Assembly (NCBI GenBank): GCA_030737835.1
Contig: CM060856.1
Span: 14,425,116 to 14,489,115 of the forward strand
Reading direction: 5' to 3'
Length of the DNA: 64,000 nt
From: Acorus gramineus
Taxonomy: Eukaryota > Streptophyta > Magnoliopsida > Acorales > Acoraceae
Shown: one piece after another, positions 10,627 to 27,735 of the stretch
Layout: the number at the start of each line of letters is the position of its first letter
Position numbering within the stretch: position 1 is the stretch's first letter
Made by a program: the position numbers and the translations under genes
The notes under the pieces: model-generated
What the model was told of the DNA's origin: nothing
Databases searched by the model: none
The model's input: only the letters and a program-made list of their open reading frames with translations

Positions 10627-13600
10627 ATGATGAGAACGCAAGCCCTGGCTCACCTCCTCCGCCGATCCTCCACCGCTTCCTCCGCCCATCTCCACCGCTT
10701 CTCCTCCCTACCATCCCCGCCACGTCTTCCTTCTTTCGTCCCCGCCGCCGCTGCGACCTCGACCGCCAGGAAACCGTCGAAATCCGCCCCCTTCGGCCCG
10801 TTCGCCGGAGCTCTCTCGTTCTCCGCCGCCGCCGCTGCCGTAGCGGTGGCTGTTTCTGTCCCGGTCGCGTTCGCGGAGGAGCTCAGGGCGGATAAGCCGG
10901 AGCACTACCCTCGCGAGGTCGTTCTCTACCAGTACGAAGCGTGTCCCTTCTGCAACAAGGTGAAAGGTGATCCTCAGTGGCTCCTCCTCAGCTTTTCAAT
11001 TCTCGACTAGCTTTTGATTTTTCCTTTATAGAATCGTAATGTGAATGTGTATTTTACTAGGTTTGGAATTTGATGTTGAACAAAATCGATGTTTATCGAC
11101 TTTATGAGATGAGCTTGAGTTCTGTGACCCGAAACTTTAATTATAAAAGAAAGATCTGGACATCGACATGTTCTTTAATTTTAGTATATGCAGTTGTGTA
11201 GGGGCCTTAGTAGCAATGTTTGCAGAAAAAGATATGATACCAAAATATTATTGTTGTGTTTGATGATTCTAATCCACATACACAGATTATTTCGTTTGTT
11301 GTATAATAATGGCTTCGTCCACTATTGTTTCCAGTTTTGCGCGGGCCATGGTTTAGCAGTCTAGGTTACCTCTTCAGTTATGCCAGTTGATGTGGGTCGT
11401 TATATGGGGGTTGGAAGTAAATTATTTTCAGAGACATCTGCATAGATTGATGCCAGGTATAGACAGAGGACTGTGCTAGATCTAAGCAAAAGGTTTGGTA
11501 CCAACATTTGGGACTTTTAGTGATTTGACAGTTTGAGTTCGGAATGGAAGTATAGCATTCCAAGTGTTCGATATCTTGTAAGCCGCCCATGAAATTTCGA
11601 TGGGATGTAAAGTCTATTCCAGTTTATGCTAATCATTCATGAACCCGGTTTACTATAAGACCAAGAACATATTATTATCCGCCCCATTGTGTTGGATTCA
11701 TGATGATGCTGATTTAGATAACACTTATCTGTCTGCTGTTCCCTAATTAAGCTTGAAATGTGTATTTTTAACTAATTGATTATATTTTGTTGACCTTTAA
11801 AAATAAAGGGGGTTTTGTTGACATATGTTTGAATGAATTTGATAGAGTTATTGTATTGCATCCTCCAATATCACATATTCATTGAATGATCTGTTTGCTC
11901 TTTTTTCCACTATTTTTGTGTGTGGAGAAAAACTACACACTGATCTTACAAGGGCCATGACCTGTTAGAACTTAGACAGAACCCAGGTTGGTTTGTCTTC
12001 CAATCAATTGATTGTTATTCAGTATTCACTGTTTTTGTTTTCTTTTTAATTGCAGCATATTTGGACTATAACAACATATCATATAAAGTAGTGGAGGTCA
12101 ATCCCATCAGTAAAAAGGAACTCAAGTGGTCTGACTATAAGAAGGTTCCAATCCTGGTTGTGGATGGAGAACAGCTAGTTGATTCAACAGGTTTGTGTTT
12201 TTCTATCTGAAACTGAAAATTGGTTTGGTGGTGTGCATAGTCCTGGTTAAAATACACACTTTTTTTTTCTTTCAGGATAACAGCAACATCACTGATAACA
12301 TGAAGATTGGTTATTTTTTTATGATGTTCATTGAACTATGTTTGTCTTGATTGTTTGCAGAAATAATCGAAAAGTTAAACAAAAGGATATATCCTGAGGA
12401 CTCTGTTTCTGACAATGATGAAGAGAGGAAATGGCGTCGGTATGAATTTTTTTTCTGTTAATTTAGCAATATCAGATTATCAATACATCTCAATTATTGT
12501 TTTTGAATGTTTGAAAGGTTGCTTATAATTCAGCACATCATTTAGGCATTCTGTTATTTCTTGCTCAGTTGCTTGATCTTTAGAAATCATTGATGCTGTA
12601 TGAGCTTCCTGTATTAAAGCACGACTCAAGTGCCTGTTTTCTGTGTGATATTTATTGCCCTTCTTATCTTGCTTTATTAACATGGTCCCCCTTTGCCTGT
12701 CAATTTGATTAGTCCAGGATCCTTAGACACAAATACATAGAGGTTTAATTGTTGACTGCCGGTCATAAAACATTTCCAAGTATTGTGAGGATCGTCAATA
12801 GTTTCATTATAAGCCTCAACAGACCCCACTAAATGGATAGGGATTTAGCTATTTGCATCATTTGGCTTCCGTTCGATTTGTCATGTTCAGTTTGCTTACT
12901 TGCCATGGAAATGAAATCGGTAATATAGGCTCTTTGATACTCTTTGTTGGTGCAAATGCTTTTGTTTGTTGTTACACCAAAGGGATCTAATATATGGTTT
13001 GCAAAATTTTATCCCTTGTTATGTTACAGTTATGGACTTTCTTGCGTATGTCAGAGGACTGACACATTTTTTCCCTATAGGTGGGTGGATGAACACTTGG
13101 TTCATGTCTTATCCCCAAACATATACCGCAATACTTCGGAGGCTCTTGAGTCATTCGATTACATAACAAGCCATGGTAAGATCATAAGGTGGTCATAATT
13201 ACCGAATGAATAATAAATGCACTTTTTTTTCATCCCAAAATTAGAGTCATCAGCAATGGTGCTATGCCTTAACACACACACACCTGGTTGTTAATAGATA
13301 ATTTTAATTTTGAATGCATCATCTAATTTGTTTCACATCATGTTTCATATTCTCTAGTATCCTATAAAAATGTCAATATTATGGTTCTGGGTCTGGTAAC
13401 TGCTGGTATAGTTGCATTGAGAATTCTTATATAATGAAGCCTTTCCATATAGTTTATGTAGATGAGAACTATGCAGGATTAGCTCTACACAAGAAGATAC
13501 CAATTACTGCAGATTGAAATGAAATGAACAGAGTATCTAATTCTACAGATTTTGTAAATGATTTTCTTATAAATAATGGATTTTGTGAGTTGCATGCTCT

Positions 13601-13952
13601 AAAATATTGGAAAGACCCCCCCCTCCGGGTTTTTCCTTCGGGAGGGATATTCCTCCCTCCCATAATTTCAAACCCACCTCCCATTTGCGTGGTGGGTTTG
13701 AAAAGGTGAGAGGGGGTGGAAGAGAAAGAGAAGCAGAGAGAGAGGAGGGTGGAGGAAAGTGGCGACCAGAGGGTGTGGCAGGGCAGTGGTTGGAGGACGC
13801 TGAAGAGGGGGTGGGGTAGAGAGAAAGAGGGAGAGGGAGAGGGAGAGGGAGAGAGAGAGAGGGGGAGTGGAAGAGTCGTGGCCCTCCGCCCTATCCTCTC
13901 CGGCTCTCTCCTCCCTCTCTTTCTCTCCCTTTCTCTCTCTCCCTCCCTCCCT

Positions 13953-13989
<37 letters not shown>

Positions 13990-15629
13990 TAATCCACCCC
14001 CTCTCCGGCATCCTCCGGCTGCCACTCTCCTCCACCCTCCTCTCATTTTCTTTCCCTCTTCTTCTCTTTCCCTTCCATCCCCTCTCTCAGCTTTCCAAAT
14101 CCCTCGCCCAAATTTTTTTTTGGGTGGTGAGTTTGAAATTAAGGGTAGGGGGAATATCCCCTCCCTTTTCCTTCCTCAGTAGCTCATGCTTTCAATAATC
14201 ATGTGACATCGTTTGTGTATATATATATCATGAACTCACTCATTGTGTCAGGGGAAGCTGATGCTAGGACTGACTGGCCAGTAGATTGAAACAATTACAT
14301 GCTTTGCTGTTTTTCAGCAACATGCCTTGTCATTCTGTTAAGGTGACAACTTTCTTCAATGAACCTTACAGAGTTGTATTGGAATGTGGGCCTTCCTATC
14401 TGGGAGTTGTTTGTAGGAACACTTTGCAATGATGTTCTTTGTGCCATTTGCGGCCCGTCATGCCATGATGTAGTCCAACAACACAGAAGTAAATAAATTG
14501 TGCGTAATTGCAATCTACTGGTCTTTTTGAATAGTTTCATTCTGGTCAAGAGATTGGACCTCTGGTGGGATCACCATCCAATCCATAATTATAAGAAGCA
14601 ACCTTGTCTGCTAGATTTAGGATTTGGAGTTAGGAGTTATTTGGTTTGTTTAGAATTCTATTTCTCATTTTATACATTTACAATTTTTTAGGTGTTCTAT
14701 TTGATTTGTTGATGATTCAGTTAAAGATTTTTTTGGATCTCTTCTTCTCCTCCTCCTCCTCCTCTTCATTTCTTCCCCTTCTCTTCTATGCTGCATCGAC
14801 CTCTGTTCAAGCCTTACCTCATTCCACCTCTAGGCATACTTATTTAGAGTCTGTCATTTTTTGCAAGGCATTGAATTACCAGTTGAAATTTTAGATTTTG
14901 CCCCAACAATTTGAAGATCATCTAAACTAACAGATATCCATTAGGATGACATACATTTGCTGGGTATCTAAAGGTGCTAAAAAAATTGTTTCAAAGGGAT
15001 GGATGTTCATATAATTTCATCACTCAAATGCCTTGGGGTATTGCTTCACAAGGATCACTTCTACGAATCTCACCCATATTTAAATAAAATCATTGAAATC
15101 TATTACCATTGTTGTGATGCATTTATGATATCTATTTCCTCTTCAATTTTAATGCGAGTCTTAGTAAGAGTTTGATTCACAAGTCAGCTATAATATTGAT
15201 TTACAAGAACCTCACGCAGGGAATTTTAGCCGTACCGAGAAGTTCACAGTGAAATACGCTGGGGCGGCAGCCATGTACATGGTGTCCAAGAAGCTGAAGA
15301 AGAAGTATAACATCACCGATGAACGTGCGGCATTGTATGGAGCTGCGGAGACATGGGTTGAAGCCCTCGGGGACAGGGATTTTCTTGGTATGTCTAAAAA
15401 AGCCGGTTATTCTGGGATTTGTCAGTCTAATAGTGATCTTTCAATCCCTCACATGTTTTTGCCTGCAGGTGGTTCTGAACCTAACTTGGCGGACCTTGCG
15501 GTGTTTGGCGTCCTAAGACCTATCCGATACCTAAAGTCTGGTCGGGACATGGTGGAGAACACCCGCATCGGTGAATGGTACCAGAGAATGGAAAGTGCTG
15601 TTGGAGAGTCTGCAAGGATCAGTGCATGA
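10627..15629 (+). CDS. Prostaglandin E synthase 2-like protein (thioredoxin/GST-fold)
   Basis: Six exons: 10627-10966, 12056-12190, 12361-12439, 13081-13175, 15220-15387, 15469-15629; all GT/AG, phases agree, total 978 nt, 325 residues. Residues 1-60 are rich in Arg, Ser, Ala and Pro like an organelle transit peptide, followed by an Ala/Val hydrophobic segment at about 62-83 that may anchor the protein. A glutaredoxin-like fold follows with CPFC at 106-109 (redox or glutathione/haem site in mammalian PTGES2) and KVPIL, where the cis-Pro of the thioredoxin fold lies. Then comes a GST-C-like helical domain with GSEPNLADLAVFGVLRPI. Plants are not known to make prostaglandins by this enzyme, so the name marks family, not reaction; a glutathione-linked role is more likely. 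The first two codons are both ATG; I chose the first. Intron 4 (2 kb) carries a foldback transposon. Confidence 0.93.
13640..14165. mobile_element. Foldback (Mutator-like) element in intron 4
   Basis: Perfect 9-bp direct repeat TTTTCCTTC at 13631-13639 and 14166-14174, the length made by Mutator-like transposases. Left end GGGAGGGATATTCCTCCC; the complement of the right end is GGGAGGGGATATTCCCCC. The similarity between the arms continues inward (AATTTCAAAC(C/T)CACC, then GAGGAGGGTGGAGGA, then GAGGGGGTGG), so the left and right halves, about 230 bp each, are reverse complements with mismatches. The left arm is nearly all purine (GA/GGGAGA runs) and the right arm pyrimidine (CT runs at 13920-13990). 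Long frames across it on both strands are low-complexity artefacts. Confidence 0.85.
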
Positions 15630-16630
15630 AATGAGGAAAAACAATTCTTTTCTTTTTCTACTTTGGTCTTTCCACTCGGTTAAATATTGAGCATCTGTTT
15701 GGGCATGTACACCTCTTTTTTTATCCCATGATTTTGGTCCATGATTTTGGTGTTTCTTAATCATTGTTTTGGAATGCCCCACATATGGAAGGCCCATACT
15801 TTAGACAAACAGTCCTTTCATTTGGATGTTCCTAAGTTTTCCCACATCTCATTCACACCTCACAAGGAAGAATAATTGTGAGTAGCTGCATCATTTTTTG
15901 GAACTTGGAAGAGATGTAAACATTTTGATAAATCAATGATTAATGGTAAAAACAGAGCAAATTTTTTTGGTACCCTTGCTTCTCTGGGATTCTAATTTCA
16001 GCCTTTCATTATGGTTGTTTGTTCCTTACCAATGTTGGTGATTTTGTCCAATGTGGGATATATCTCCTAGTAAGCTTTGACCTACTGTTATCCACTAATA
16101 ATTTTGTAGTGATTCCCCAATTAATGGTACCATCCACACCTCTTTTGCAGACTTTTCTTGTCATCCAGATCTTGTTAATGTGTACGTGAAATGGGTAACA
16201 TACATGTCATGCATAAAAACCTAAAACCAAAATGTGGTTGAGAGGGAAACCATTACCATGTAACATAAATGTGGTCCCAAGTGAAAATATGAACTCTTTA
16301 GTTATGTACTCAATTAGGCTCGTATATACTCGGATTAGGGGAATGTTTTACATCAAAAAAAAATATGCATTCAATTTTATTTGATTAAATATTTTATTTT
16401 ACTTGTAAAAAAAATATACTTTATTAGATAAATATGTATCTTAAAAAAAAAATATGACAGTTCCAACACGTGTTGTGGGAAAGTCAGTGCTCTTCTTATG
16501 ACATTTTAAGCCACTGACGTCCCTGATCTTGCATGTGAGTTCGTCAGCCTCTCTGCATGGCATAACAGACTTCACCTTTCATTCTTTACCCTTCATGGCT
16601 ACTGATCGGATACAAGAATTACAATTCCAG
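15630..16630. other. Intergenic, 3' side of PGES2-like gene
   Basis: Contains the 3' UTR of the upstream gene; I see no clear AATAAA in the first 200 bases. The rest is AT-rich without a gene. A short segment at 16370-16450 resembles part of the TATACCTC-type MITE. Confidence 0.5.
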
Positions 16631-16636
16631 AGTGCT

Positions 16637-16951
16637 TCAGTTGCGTTTGGTTGCGCAATTGTGTAACTTTTGTGATTGCAAGAAACTGCTTCTGCAATTG
16701 TGCAACTAAACAGTTTTACTGTAGCAGCTTTCTGTAGACTGATTTTAGACAAATAGCGTTCAAAAACTATGATTTTATAATAATCACTTTCTATTTGGAA
16801 ACGGATTTGGACAGTTTTTGAGTTTGCAGGAAGATGTTTTTCTCAAACCCGTTTTCAAACAGAACTTATGGAGAGACAGCTCCATGCAAAATCAGTTTTA
16901 AATCTAACTTTTATCTAGAATCAGATTTGCAATCAAACGCAAACGCAGCCT
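16637..16951. mobile_element. MITE-like inverted repeat (TTGCGTTTGGTTGC ends)
   Basis: Left end GTTGCGTTTGGTTGCGCAAT; complement of right end GGCTGCGTTTGCGTTTGATT. Interior resembles the MITE at 32340-32579 (TTGCAA, GTAGCAGCTTTCTGTAGA, AACAGTTTTACTGTAG). Target duplication not certain, exact ends approximate. Confidence 0.5.
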
Positions 16952-17065
16952 AAACATGCACTAAGAGGGAAGGAAATCATCTTACGTGTCTTTTTTATTT
17001 CCCTTCAAATGTTTGATGGAGACCAATCACCAACAAAGAATCTTGTTCCAACTGTAATTATGTTA

Positions 17066-17462
17066 GAGCATCTTCAATGTATATGTTAGCTAAACAAGGT
17101 GCTAAAGTGTCATATTAGCACTTTATACCTCCACTACACACTCATTTACTACATTCATATTTAATTGGTTATTTTTGCTCCAATGGACTAGCTAAATAAA
17201 CTAGTAAAACCAAAAGTGGGCCCCACCTCTCCACCCACTCAACCTCTCAAATATATTTTTTATTATTTTTTTAAGGAGAACTATCATATGGGGCCCACAT
17301 TTGACTAGCTAAAACACTAGCTACAGTTAGCATGAAAGATAACATCTTACACGTGGGGTCCACATTTAACTCCCTCTTAACATCTCCATTAGAGCAATAT
17401 TTTTACATGTTACATGAAATATGACACTAACATGTTAGTTAACATATCTATTGGAGATGCTC
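17066..17462. mobile_element. Harbinger/Tourist-type MITE (GAGCATCT ends)
   Basis: Left end GAGCATCTTCAATGTATATG, complement of right end GAGCATCTCCAATAGATATG, flanked on both sides by TTA (17063-17065, 17463-17465), the usual target of this superfamily. The inverted similarity runs on into TTAGCTAA / TTAACTAA. Confidence 0.75.
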
Positions 17463-17465
17463 TTA

Positions 17466-18865
17466 CGTTGTAAGAAGAGTATGATCACTAAGAAAACAGT
17501 GTCGCTCCTAATTTTTTTGTTCTCATATAATGCATGATTAGTTATGGTAAGATCAAGACAAATGATCTGCTCATACATTGTATTCAAATAACAGAAATCA
17601 TAAACGGACTCTTCAAATAATTTTCTTCACAACATTATCGTATAATGGACCACGGATAAGCATTGTTCAAGACTATACTATCGCTCACATTTTGAACATG
17701 ACGTGGCACCCAGATCCATTTTCAACCTCAATTCCAGCTCTATATGGATCGATAGATTTCTATCGATGCATATGCTCATGTTAACAAGACCTATGTTTTA
17801 AAGAATTTTTTTTATATTTTCTATAAATGCATCATGCAATTCATTGGAGTATATGCTTCATTTTTTATAAAAACATGTACCTCATTAGATAAGGTATACT
17901 ATTTTTAAAAAATTTAAAACACATGTAGACTGAAATTGAGACTAAAAATGACCTTTAAAAACTAGTTTCCTTTTTTTATTTTTTTTTCCCATAAGAGGCC
18001 CATTGGACAAATCATACAACAAAATCAATTACATGATGAGGTGTGGTAAGTGGTAACCTCATATAGGCTACATACAAAATTGATACAATCACGTAAGGTG
18101 TCAATAACTGCTGCTATTTTACTCGTGATGTGAGTCCTGCAATTCATAGCAGTACATGATGTCTTTCTTATCCCCATTTTTGGATTTCAGCTACCACCTC
18201 CTGAATCTGACACTTCATACACTTCAATTCAAAACTGGACATAAAATGTTGATCAATTTGGCTTTAAAGGTTTATCTTAATCCACAGTTATCGCGTCGAT
18301 CGCAATCGATCAATGCTGATATTTTTTTTCTCTGCATCGCCGTCACCGATGTGGTCGGGATGGGGATCAGGTGGCTGTGGTGAGGCCGGGCCACCACCCA
18401 CCGGTCCACTGGTGGGGAGTACTCTACTGACCTCAGATGGTCCCTCTTATTTTCATCGCGGAATGGCATCAATTAATGCCATAGACAAGTTAATGCCATC
18501 AAAGGAAAACGATTGCAGACTAGTTGAGACCTTAAAAATTGAGTCATGCATGTAAGGTAGTCCTTTTTTCTATTCAAATGCTTTAATTTTTTCAAGCTAT
18601 ATGCTATATTAATGAAGCATGTATTTTAATAAAAATCAAGTATATGCTCCAATTAATGGTAGATAATCATTGAACACAAATAAGCGCTCCACCGAAGGTT
18701 ATATAAGATTGCAGTGTGACACTATTAAAAAAAATTGATAAGCATCTACACTTTTTTTTTTTGGAAAATGATATGTTTAGCCATCACCACTTTTTTTATA
18801 AAAAAAAATATTTATACAAATTGAAGTATACACCAACAGAGGAAAAAATAAAGTGGAGAAATTTT
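17466..18865. other. Intergenic, no gene seen
   Basis: AT-rich with one patch of higher GC at 18340-18480. Short frames there have no recognisable domain. Segments at 17800-17910 and 18590-18660 carry remnants of the TATACCTC-type repeat. Confidence 0.45.
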
Positions 18866-18869
18866 AGTT

Positions 18870-19490
18870 AAAGGGATACTGACGGAAAAGAAACCATTTT
18901 CCCTTTGATCAATTTATATGTTGTTTGTATCTGTTATGAAAAGTGATGAAAAATAAAAACTGTTGTTTATGTCTATGATAGAAAATGACAGAAAATAAAA
19001 ATTATTTTTTGTGCTTGTGATGAAAAGAAATAAAATATATTATTTGTATTATTAGAGAAGTGATGAAAAATGACAAAAAAAAATATATTTATATGCTAAT
19101 TTAAATATAATATAAAAGCAACCTAACTTATCAATCAAATATTTTTAAATAAATAAAGTTTTGAAAGAAGAACAACAACAACGAACATGTCACATATTAA
19201 ATAAACATTTTTTTACTTTATTATAAAATAAAAAATAAAAATAAACAAAAATATTCAATGTCACCAAACATGTAATATTCAAACAAACAAAAAAAAAAAC
19301 CTTACTTTCCTTCATTTTCCCTTAAGAAATTTTTTTTCCTTCTCCTAATAAAACAAAATAACAAAGGAAAAATGAAGAAAAATTTTTTACCACTTTTTAT
19401 TTAGCACAAACAACATATTTTTAGATAGTCTAAAGGAAAGTTTTTTACTTTCACTCATTTTCCCTCACTTTCCATGTGACACACACCCAA
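18870..19490. mobile_element. MITE-like element with long degenerate inverted ends
   Basis: Left: ACCATTTTCCCTTTGATC followed by ATATGTTGTTTGT; complement of right: TTTTCC/CTTTCCTTTAGA followed by ATATGTTGTTTGT. Interior is dominated by repeated GTGATGAAAAATGA motifs and A/T runs. Ends and target duplication are not resolved. Confidence 0.4.
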
Positions 19491-19890
19491 CCTAAGCTAC
19501 AATAATATGGTTTTAAAAAAAATATTGAAAAAAATTACAGTCTCATACACTGCGACAATATATATTATGATGTCAAGCTGCAAAATGAATTAAGCGTATT
19601 AACACACCTCTTTTTTATATATAACCTACACAAAAAAAAAAAGGTGAGATCCACACTTTTAGAAACATACACTAACAATTTGGGATTTGGATCATCTCTC
19701 GGTGAGGGCCCTAGGTATCTGCCTAACCCAGTCAGTAGTGTGAGGGGGTTCTATGCATCAGAAAAATAAGGAGATATCACATTTGATAAGCAATTTGAAT
19801 CTATATAAAGTGTCTGAAGTAGCATGAGTCACTCGAAGTGAGTACTAGTGCCACTAGTGTTAGCTGTAGAATAAGAGATACTTCTCTGAA

Positions 19891-22021
19891 ATGGCTTTGG
19901 TTCAGATTGAGGAGGCACCCAAATGGAAGAAGTTTTCGGGTTACATCGGTCCAGGTCTCCTCGTCTCAGTCGCCTATCTGGACCCTGGAAACTGTACTCA
20001 CTCTTTCAATCTTCTCATCATGTTTAAATAACATCTGGAGATTGTTATGTAGTTAGTACCTACAAAATTCAGTAAAACTTGAATTTGTTTTTGTTTTTCC
20101 TTTCTATGCTAACACTAAATCATGTGATGGAACAGTACAGACTGATTTACAAGCAGGCGCAGACCAGAAATTCCAGGTGAAATAGTGCTGGATCTCTCAA
20201 CTCTCTTCATCCAATTCAGTCTCATTCGTTCATTTTCTGTAATGCGTGTTACGCATGGATGCAGTTGCTATGGATCGTGCTTGTCGGACTGATCTTTGCA
20301 TTGATAATCCAGTCTCGCTCCGCAAATCTGGGGGCTGTCACAGGTTAGCACATGTTCACTCATCTCACACCATGCACGCCTCTGCTTACGCATAAAACAC
20401 ACACATCTGGTCTAGATCCCATCATATGTGATGAGCTACATTGATTTGTGATTGAAAAAAAATTGTCACAATATCCTATGCTAAGAACGTGAGATTGCAC
20501 AGGTCTGAGAGAATTTCTATGAATCTATGCATAATATGTGCATTGTAACAAAAAGATATCAATACGTACTCATGGTCTTTGCAGGGAAGCATCTCTCCGA
20601 GCACTGCAAGGCCGAGTATCCAACCGCCGTGAATTACTGTCTGTGGGTCCTGGCAGAGGTCGCTGTGATTGCTGCGGATATCCCTGAAGGTCTGAAATTT
20701 TATTCTAGTATACATAATGAGCTTTGTTTCAGTAACTGATTAAGCTAATCATCGTTTATGTTATTCAAAATAGTGATGGGCACGGCTTTTGCTCTAAACA
20801 TACTCTTCCATTTCCCCATATGGGTTGGAGTGCTACTCGCCGGACTGAACACTCTCCTCCTCCTCGCAGTCCAAAGATACGGCGTAAGAGAGCATCGACT
20901 TCAAAAAATTTAACTAAAGTTTTCAAGAAAGCAAATATGTATGTAAATATTTTTTTTTTTTTGGCTGTTCTTGGTTGGGGGCAGATACGGAAGCTAGAGG
21001 TTGTGATCGCGGTTCTACTGTTGGTATTGGGAGGATGCTTCTTCACAGAGATGGCTCACGCTAGACCCGATATGGTTGAGATTGCAAAGGGCATGTTCAT
21101 ACCTAAGCTGGATGGGAATGAAGCCGCACAGGACGCCATCGCGCTCTTGGGAGCGCTTGTCATGCCGTATGCTAGTTTGCTTCATCAATCTCTAACTGAA
21201 CTTGGTTTTTGGCGTGTTATGACCTGTTCTGAAACTGAATTGACTATGAAATGTTGATTAACATAATTTGCAGGCACAATCTTTACCTTCATTCAGCCTT
21301 GGTTATCTCCAGGAAGATCCCTCACTCCCATCGTGGAATCAATGTGAGATCTCACAAAACCATCACCCTCCCTAATAACATGGAATCCTGATGCATGAAA
21401 CAAACAAGGGATTAAAATTGTCCAAGAAAACAAGCAAAAATTAAAAGATGTCTTTGCAAACTCATTTTAGTAGAGAAACACTTGGATTGTAGTATTGTAC
21501 CGACATAAAATCTGTGTATCCACTGACCCATAGATTAATGTCTCAGGAGTCAACTGTTCCATCTTCAACAAATAGTAACTCTTCTTCTATGCCTTCAGGA
21601 TGCTTGTAAGTACTTCCTCGTAGAGAGTGGCTTCGCCTTATTCGTCGCATTCCTAATCAATGTGGCCGTGGTCTCCGTCAGTGGCAGCATCTGCTACAAT
21701 CCCAAAGTCTCCTCTCCAATGAGCACCCGTTGCGAGGATGTCACCCTCTCTTCCTCGGCTTCTCTACTAAAGGTCATTCCAACACCAACAAAGCTAACAA
21801 AGAAGGTTGTGAGTAACACTCACCTTGAATTCTTGAATCTCATGCTGTAACTACCCTCTTTAGGATACCTTAGGGAGCTGGAGTTCGAAAGTGTACGCGG
21901 TGTCGTTGCTGGCGTCGGGACAGAGTTCGGCAGTGACGGGGACTTACGCCGGACAATATATAATGCAGGTGCCTATAATAACTTCCAAGAAAGTCATCCA
22001 TATTGGCTCTGTTAATAAATT

Positions 22022-22071
<50 letters not shown>

Positions 22072-22829
22072 TTTTTCATTGCATTGTTTGTGAATTGGAA
22101 TGGCAGGGATTTCTGGATTTGAAGATGAAACCATGGTCGAGAAATCTACTCACTCGATGCATCGCCATCATGCCAAGCTTGATCATATCCCTCATTGGTG
22201 GATCTTCCGGAGCTGGAAAGCTGATTATCATATCTTCGGTAATATTAGATGCATTGCAATAAAAAGTCATTGATCCATTCACATTACATGAACAAATCTT
22301 GTGCTCTTTCATATGTTACAGATGATCTTGGCATTTGAACTGCCATTTGCATTGATTCCTCTCCTCAAATTTACCAGCAGCAGTACTAAAATGGGACAAC
22401 ACAAGAACTCTGTACCAGTAAGGATTAGCTTTCCATGTTGGCCTGTGATTAGGATCACCATGGATGTCTTAATGTTTCTATATTAAGTAATATATGGTGT
22501 ATATTTAACAGGTAACGATGATTTCATGGCTACTTGGATGTTGTTTGATCGTGATCAACCTGTATTTCCTAAGCACTTCTTTCATTGGCTGGTTCACACG
22601 AGGCCACCTGTCAAAGGTCGGATCGATCCTCACTGCAGTCGTGGTTTTCCCGACGATGATGTTATATATGGCGATGGTGGTGTACCTGACATTAAGAAGC
22701 GAGACCCCCTCATCGTCCCCAGTGACGGACACTATGGTTTCTGATTGGATTCCATCGGAAACAAAAGTGGATAATGGGGAGAGAGATGTGGAGATGGACG
22801 AACATATTGTTTGTACAGAGGGGAATTAG
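19891..22829 (+). CDS. NRAMP-family divalent metal transporter
   Basis: Twelve exons: 19891-19993, 20136-20176, 20265-20343, 20585-20689, 20774-20883, 20985-21166, 21274-21343, 21599-21772, 21864-21968, 22107-22238, 22322-22417, 22512-22829. Phases agree throughout; 1515 nt, 504 residues, normal for the family. DPGN (31-34) in the first membrane helix and MPH (206-208) in the sixth are the residues that bind the transported metal in NRAMP structures; both are intact. [12 protein letters not shown] (from 307) is the family transport signature between helices 8 and 9. About ten to twelve hydrophobic helices are visible, and the C-terminus is hydrophilic and acidic. NRAMPs move Fe2+, Mn2+, Cd2+ and related ions with protons at plasma or vacuolar membranes. 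The many-exon structure suggests the NRAMP1/5/6 class rather than the few-exon NRAMP2-4 class; that is inference. The donor after exon 8 is the least certain border. Confidence 0.95.
22023..22071. repeat. (GT)n(GA)n compound microsatellite in NRAMP intron 9
   Basis: About 12 GT units followed directly by about 12 GA units, between exons 9 and 10 of the NRAMP gene; upstream of the exon 10 acceptor at 22106. Confidence 0.9.
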
Positions 22830-22851
22830 AGCCTTCTCCACCACTCATGGA

Positions 22852-22857
22852 AATAAA
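22852..22857 (+). terminator. Candidate polyadenylation signal of the NRAMP gene
   Basis: AATAAA 22 bases after the stop codon. The convergent MSI-type gene stops at 23026, so both 3' UTRs share or crowd this 196-bp gap. Confidence 0.45.
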
Positions 22858-23025
22858 TATTAGCAACATATAATATAAGAAAACAAGGCTTTGGGGAATT
22901 CTATGAAACAAAAACTCTTATCTTTTGAAAATGCTGTATCGGGTAAGTTCAGAATGTGCATGCACAGGCTTTACAACAATGTACATCAAAAAAGCATTTG
23001 TGAATGACCTGGTGTGGAAGGAGCC

Positions 23026-27397
<4,372 letters not shown>

Positions 27398-27465
27398 TGA
27401 GTCGAGCTATCCTTTACTACGTATGCTATCCCGGACACCCAAACGGTTTCGGTTAGGCACGTGAA

Positions 27466-27735
27466 TTTCGGGGGAGGTATTCTCCCACCTTCGAATCCCA
27501 CCCCTATTTTTGGGGTGGGATTGGAAAAAGGGAGAAAAACATCAGATGGAGGGCTCTCTCTCTCTCTCTCCGTCATTCACCCCCTCCTTAGGCTCTCGTT
27601 CTCCCCTCGTTGCCGCCACCTCTGCCTGCATCTGATGCAATCCACCTCCCTCTTAACCACCCCTCCCTTCCCTACCCCCATTCAAAAAAAAAAAAATAGG
27701 TGGCGAGATTCCAACTTCATTGGGGATAAATATGA
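27466..27735. mobile_element. Relative of the intron-4 foldback element, in the MSI-type promoter
   Basis: Left part GGGGGAGGTATTCTCCCACC, then CGAATCCCACCCC, followed by pyrimidine-rich DNA (CT run at 27557-27575) and a right part with GGTGGCGAGATTCCAAC. It matches the layout of 13640-14165 (bracketing A/T run, CCCACC inner motif, CT-rich middle) but is shorter and less symmetrical. Ends and target duplication are uncertain. It starts about 70 bases upstream of the longest MSI reading frame. Confidence 0.5.

Noticed and set aside
10515-10895. Arg/Pro-rich frame overlapping the PGES2-like first exon
   Set aside because: Shadow of the GC-rich transit peptide exon in another frame.
13469-14198. 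Long open frames on both strands (up to 188 codons)
   Set aside because: They cross the purine/pyrimidine arms of the foldback element; composition is Arg/Glu/Gly or Ser/Leu/Pro runs from GA/CT repeats, with no domain.
20820-21257. 145-codon frame within the NRAMP gene
   Set aside because: Begins in a shifted frame of exon 5 and reads through the intron; the spliced NRAMP model explains the conserved part.
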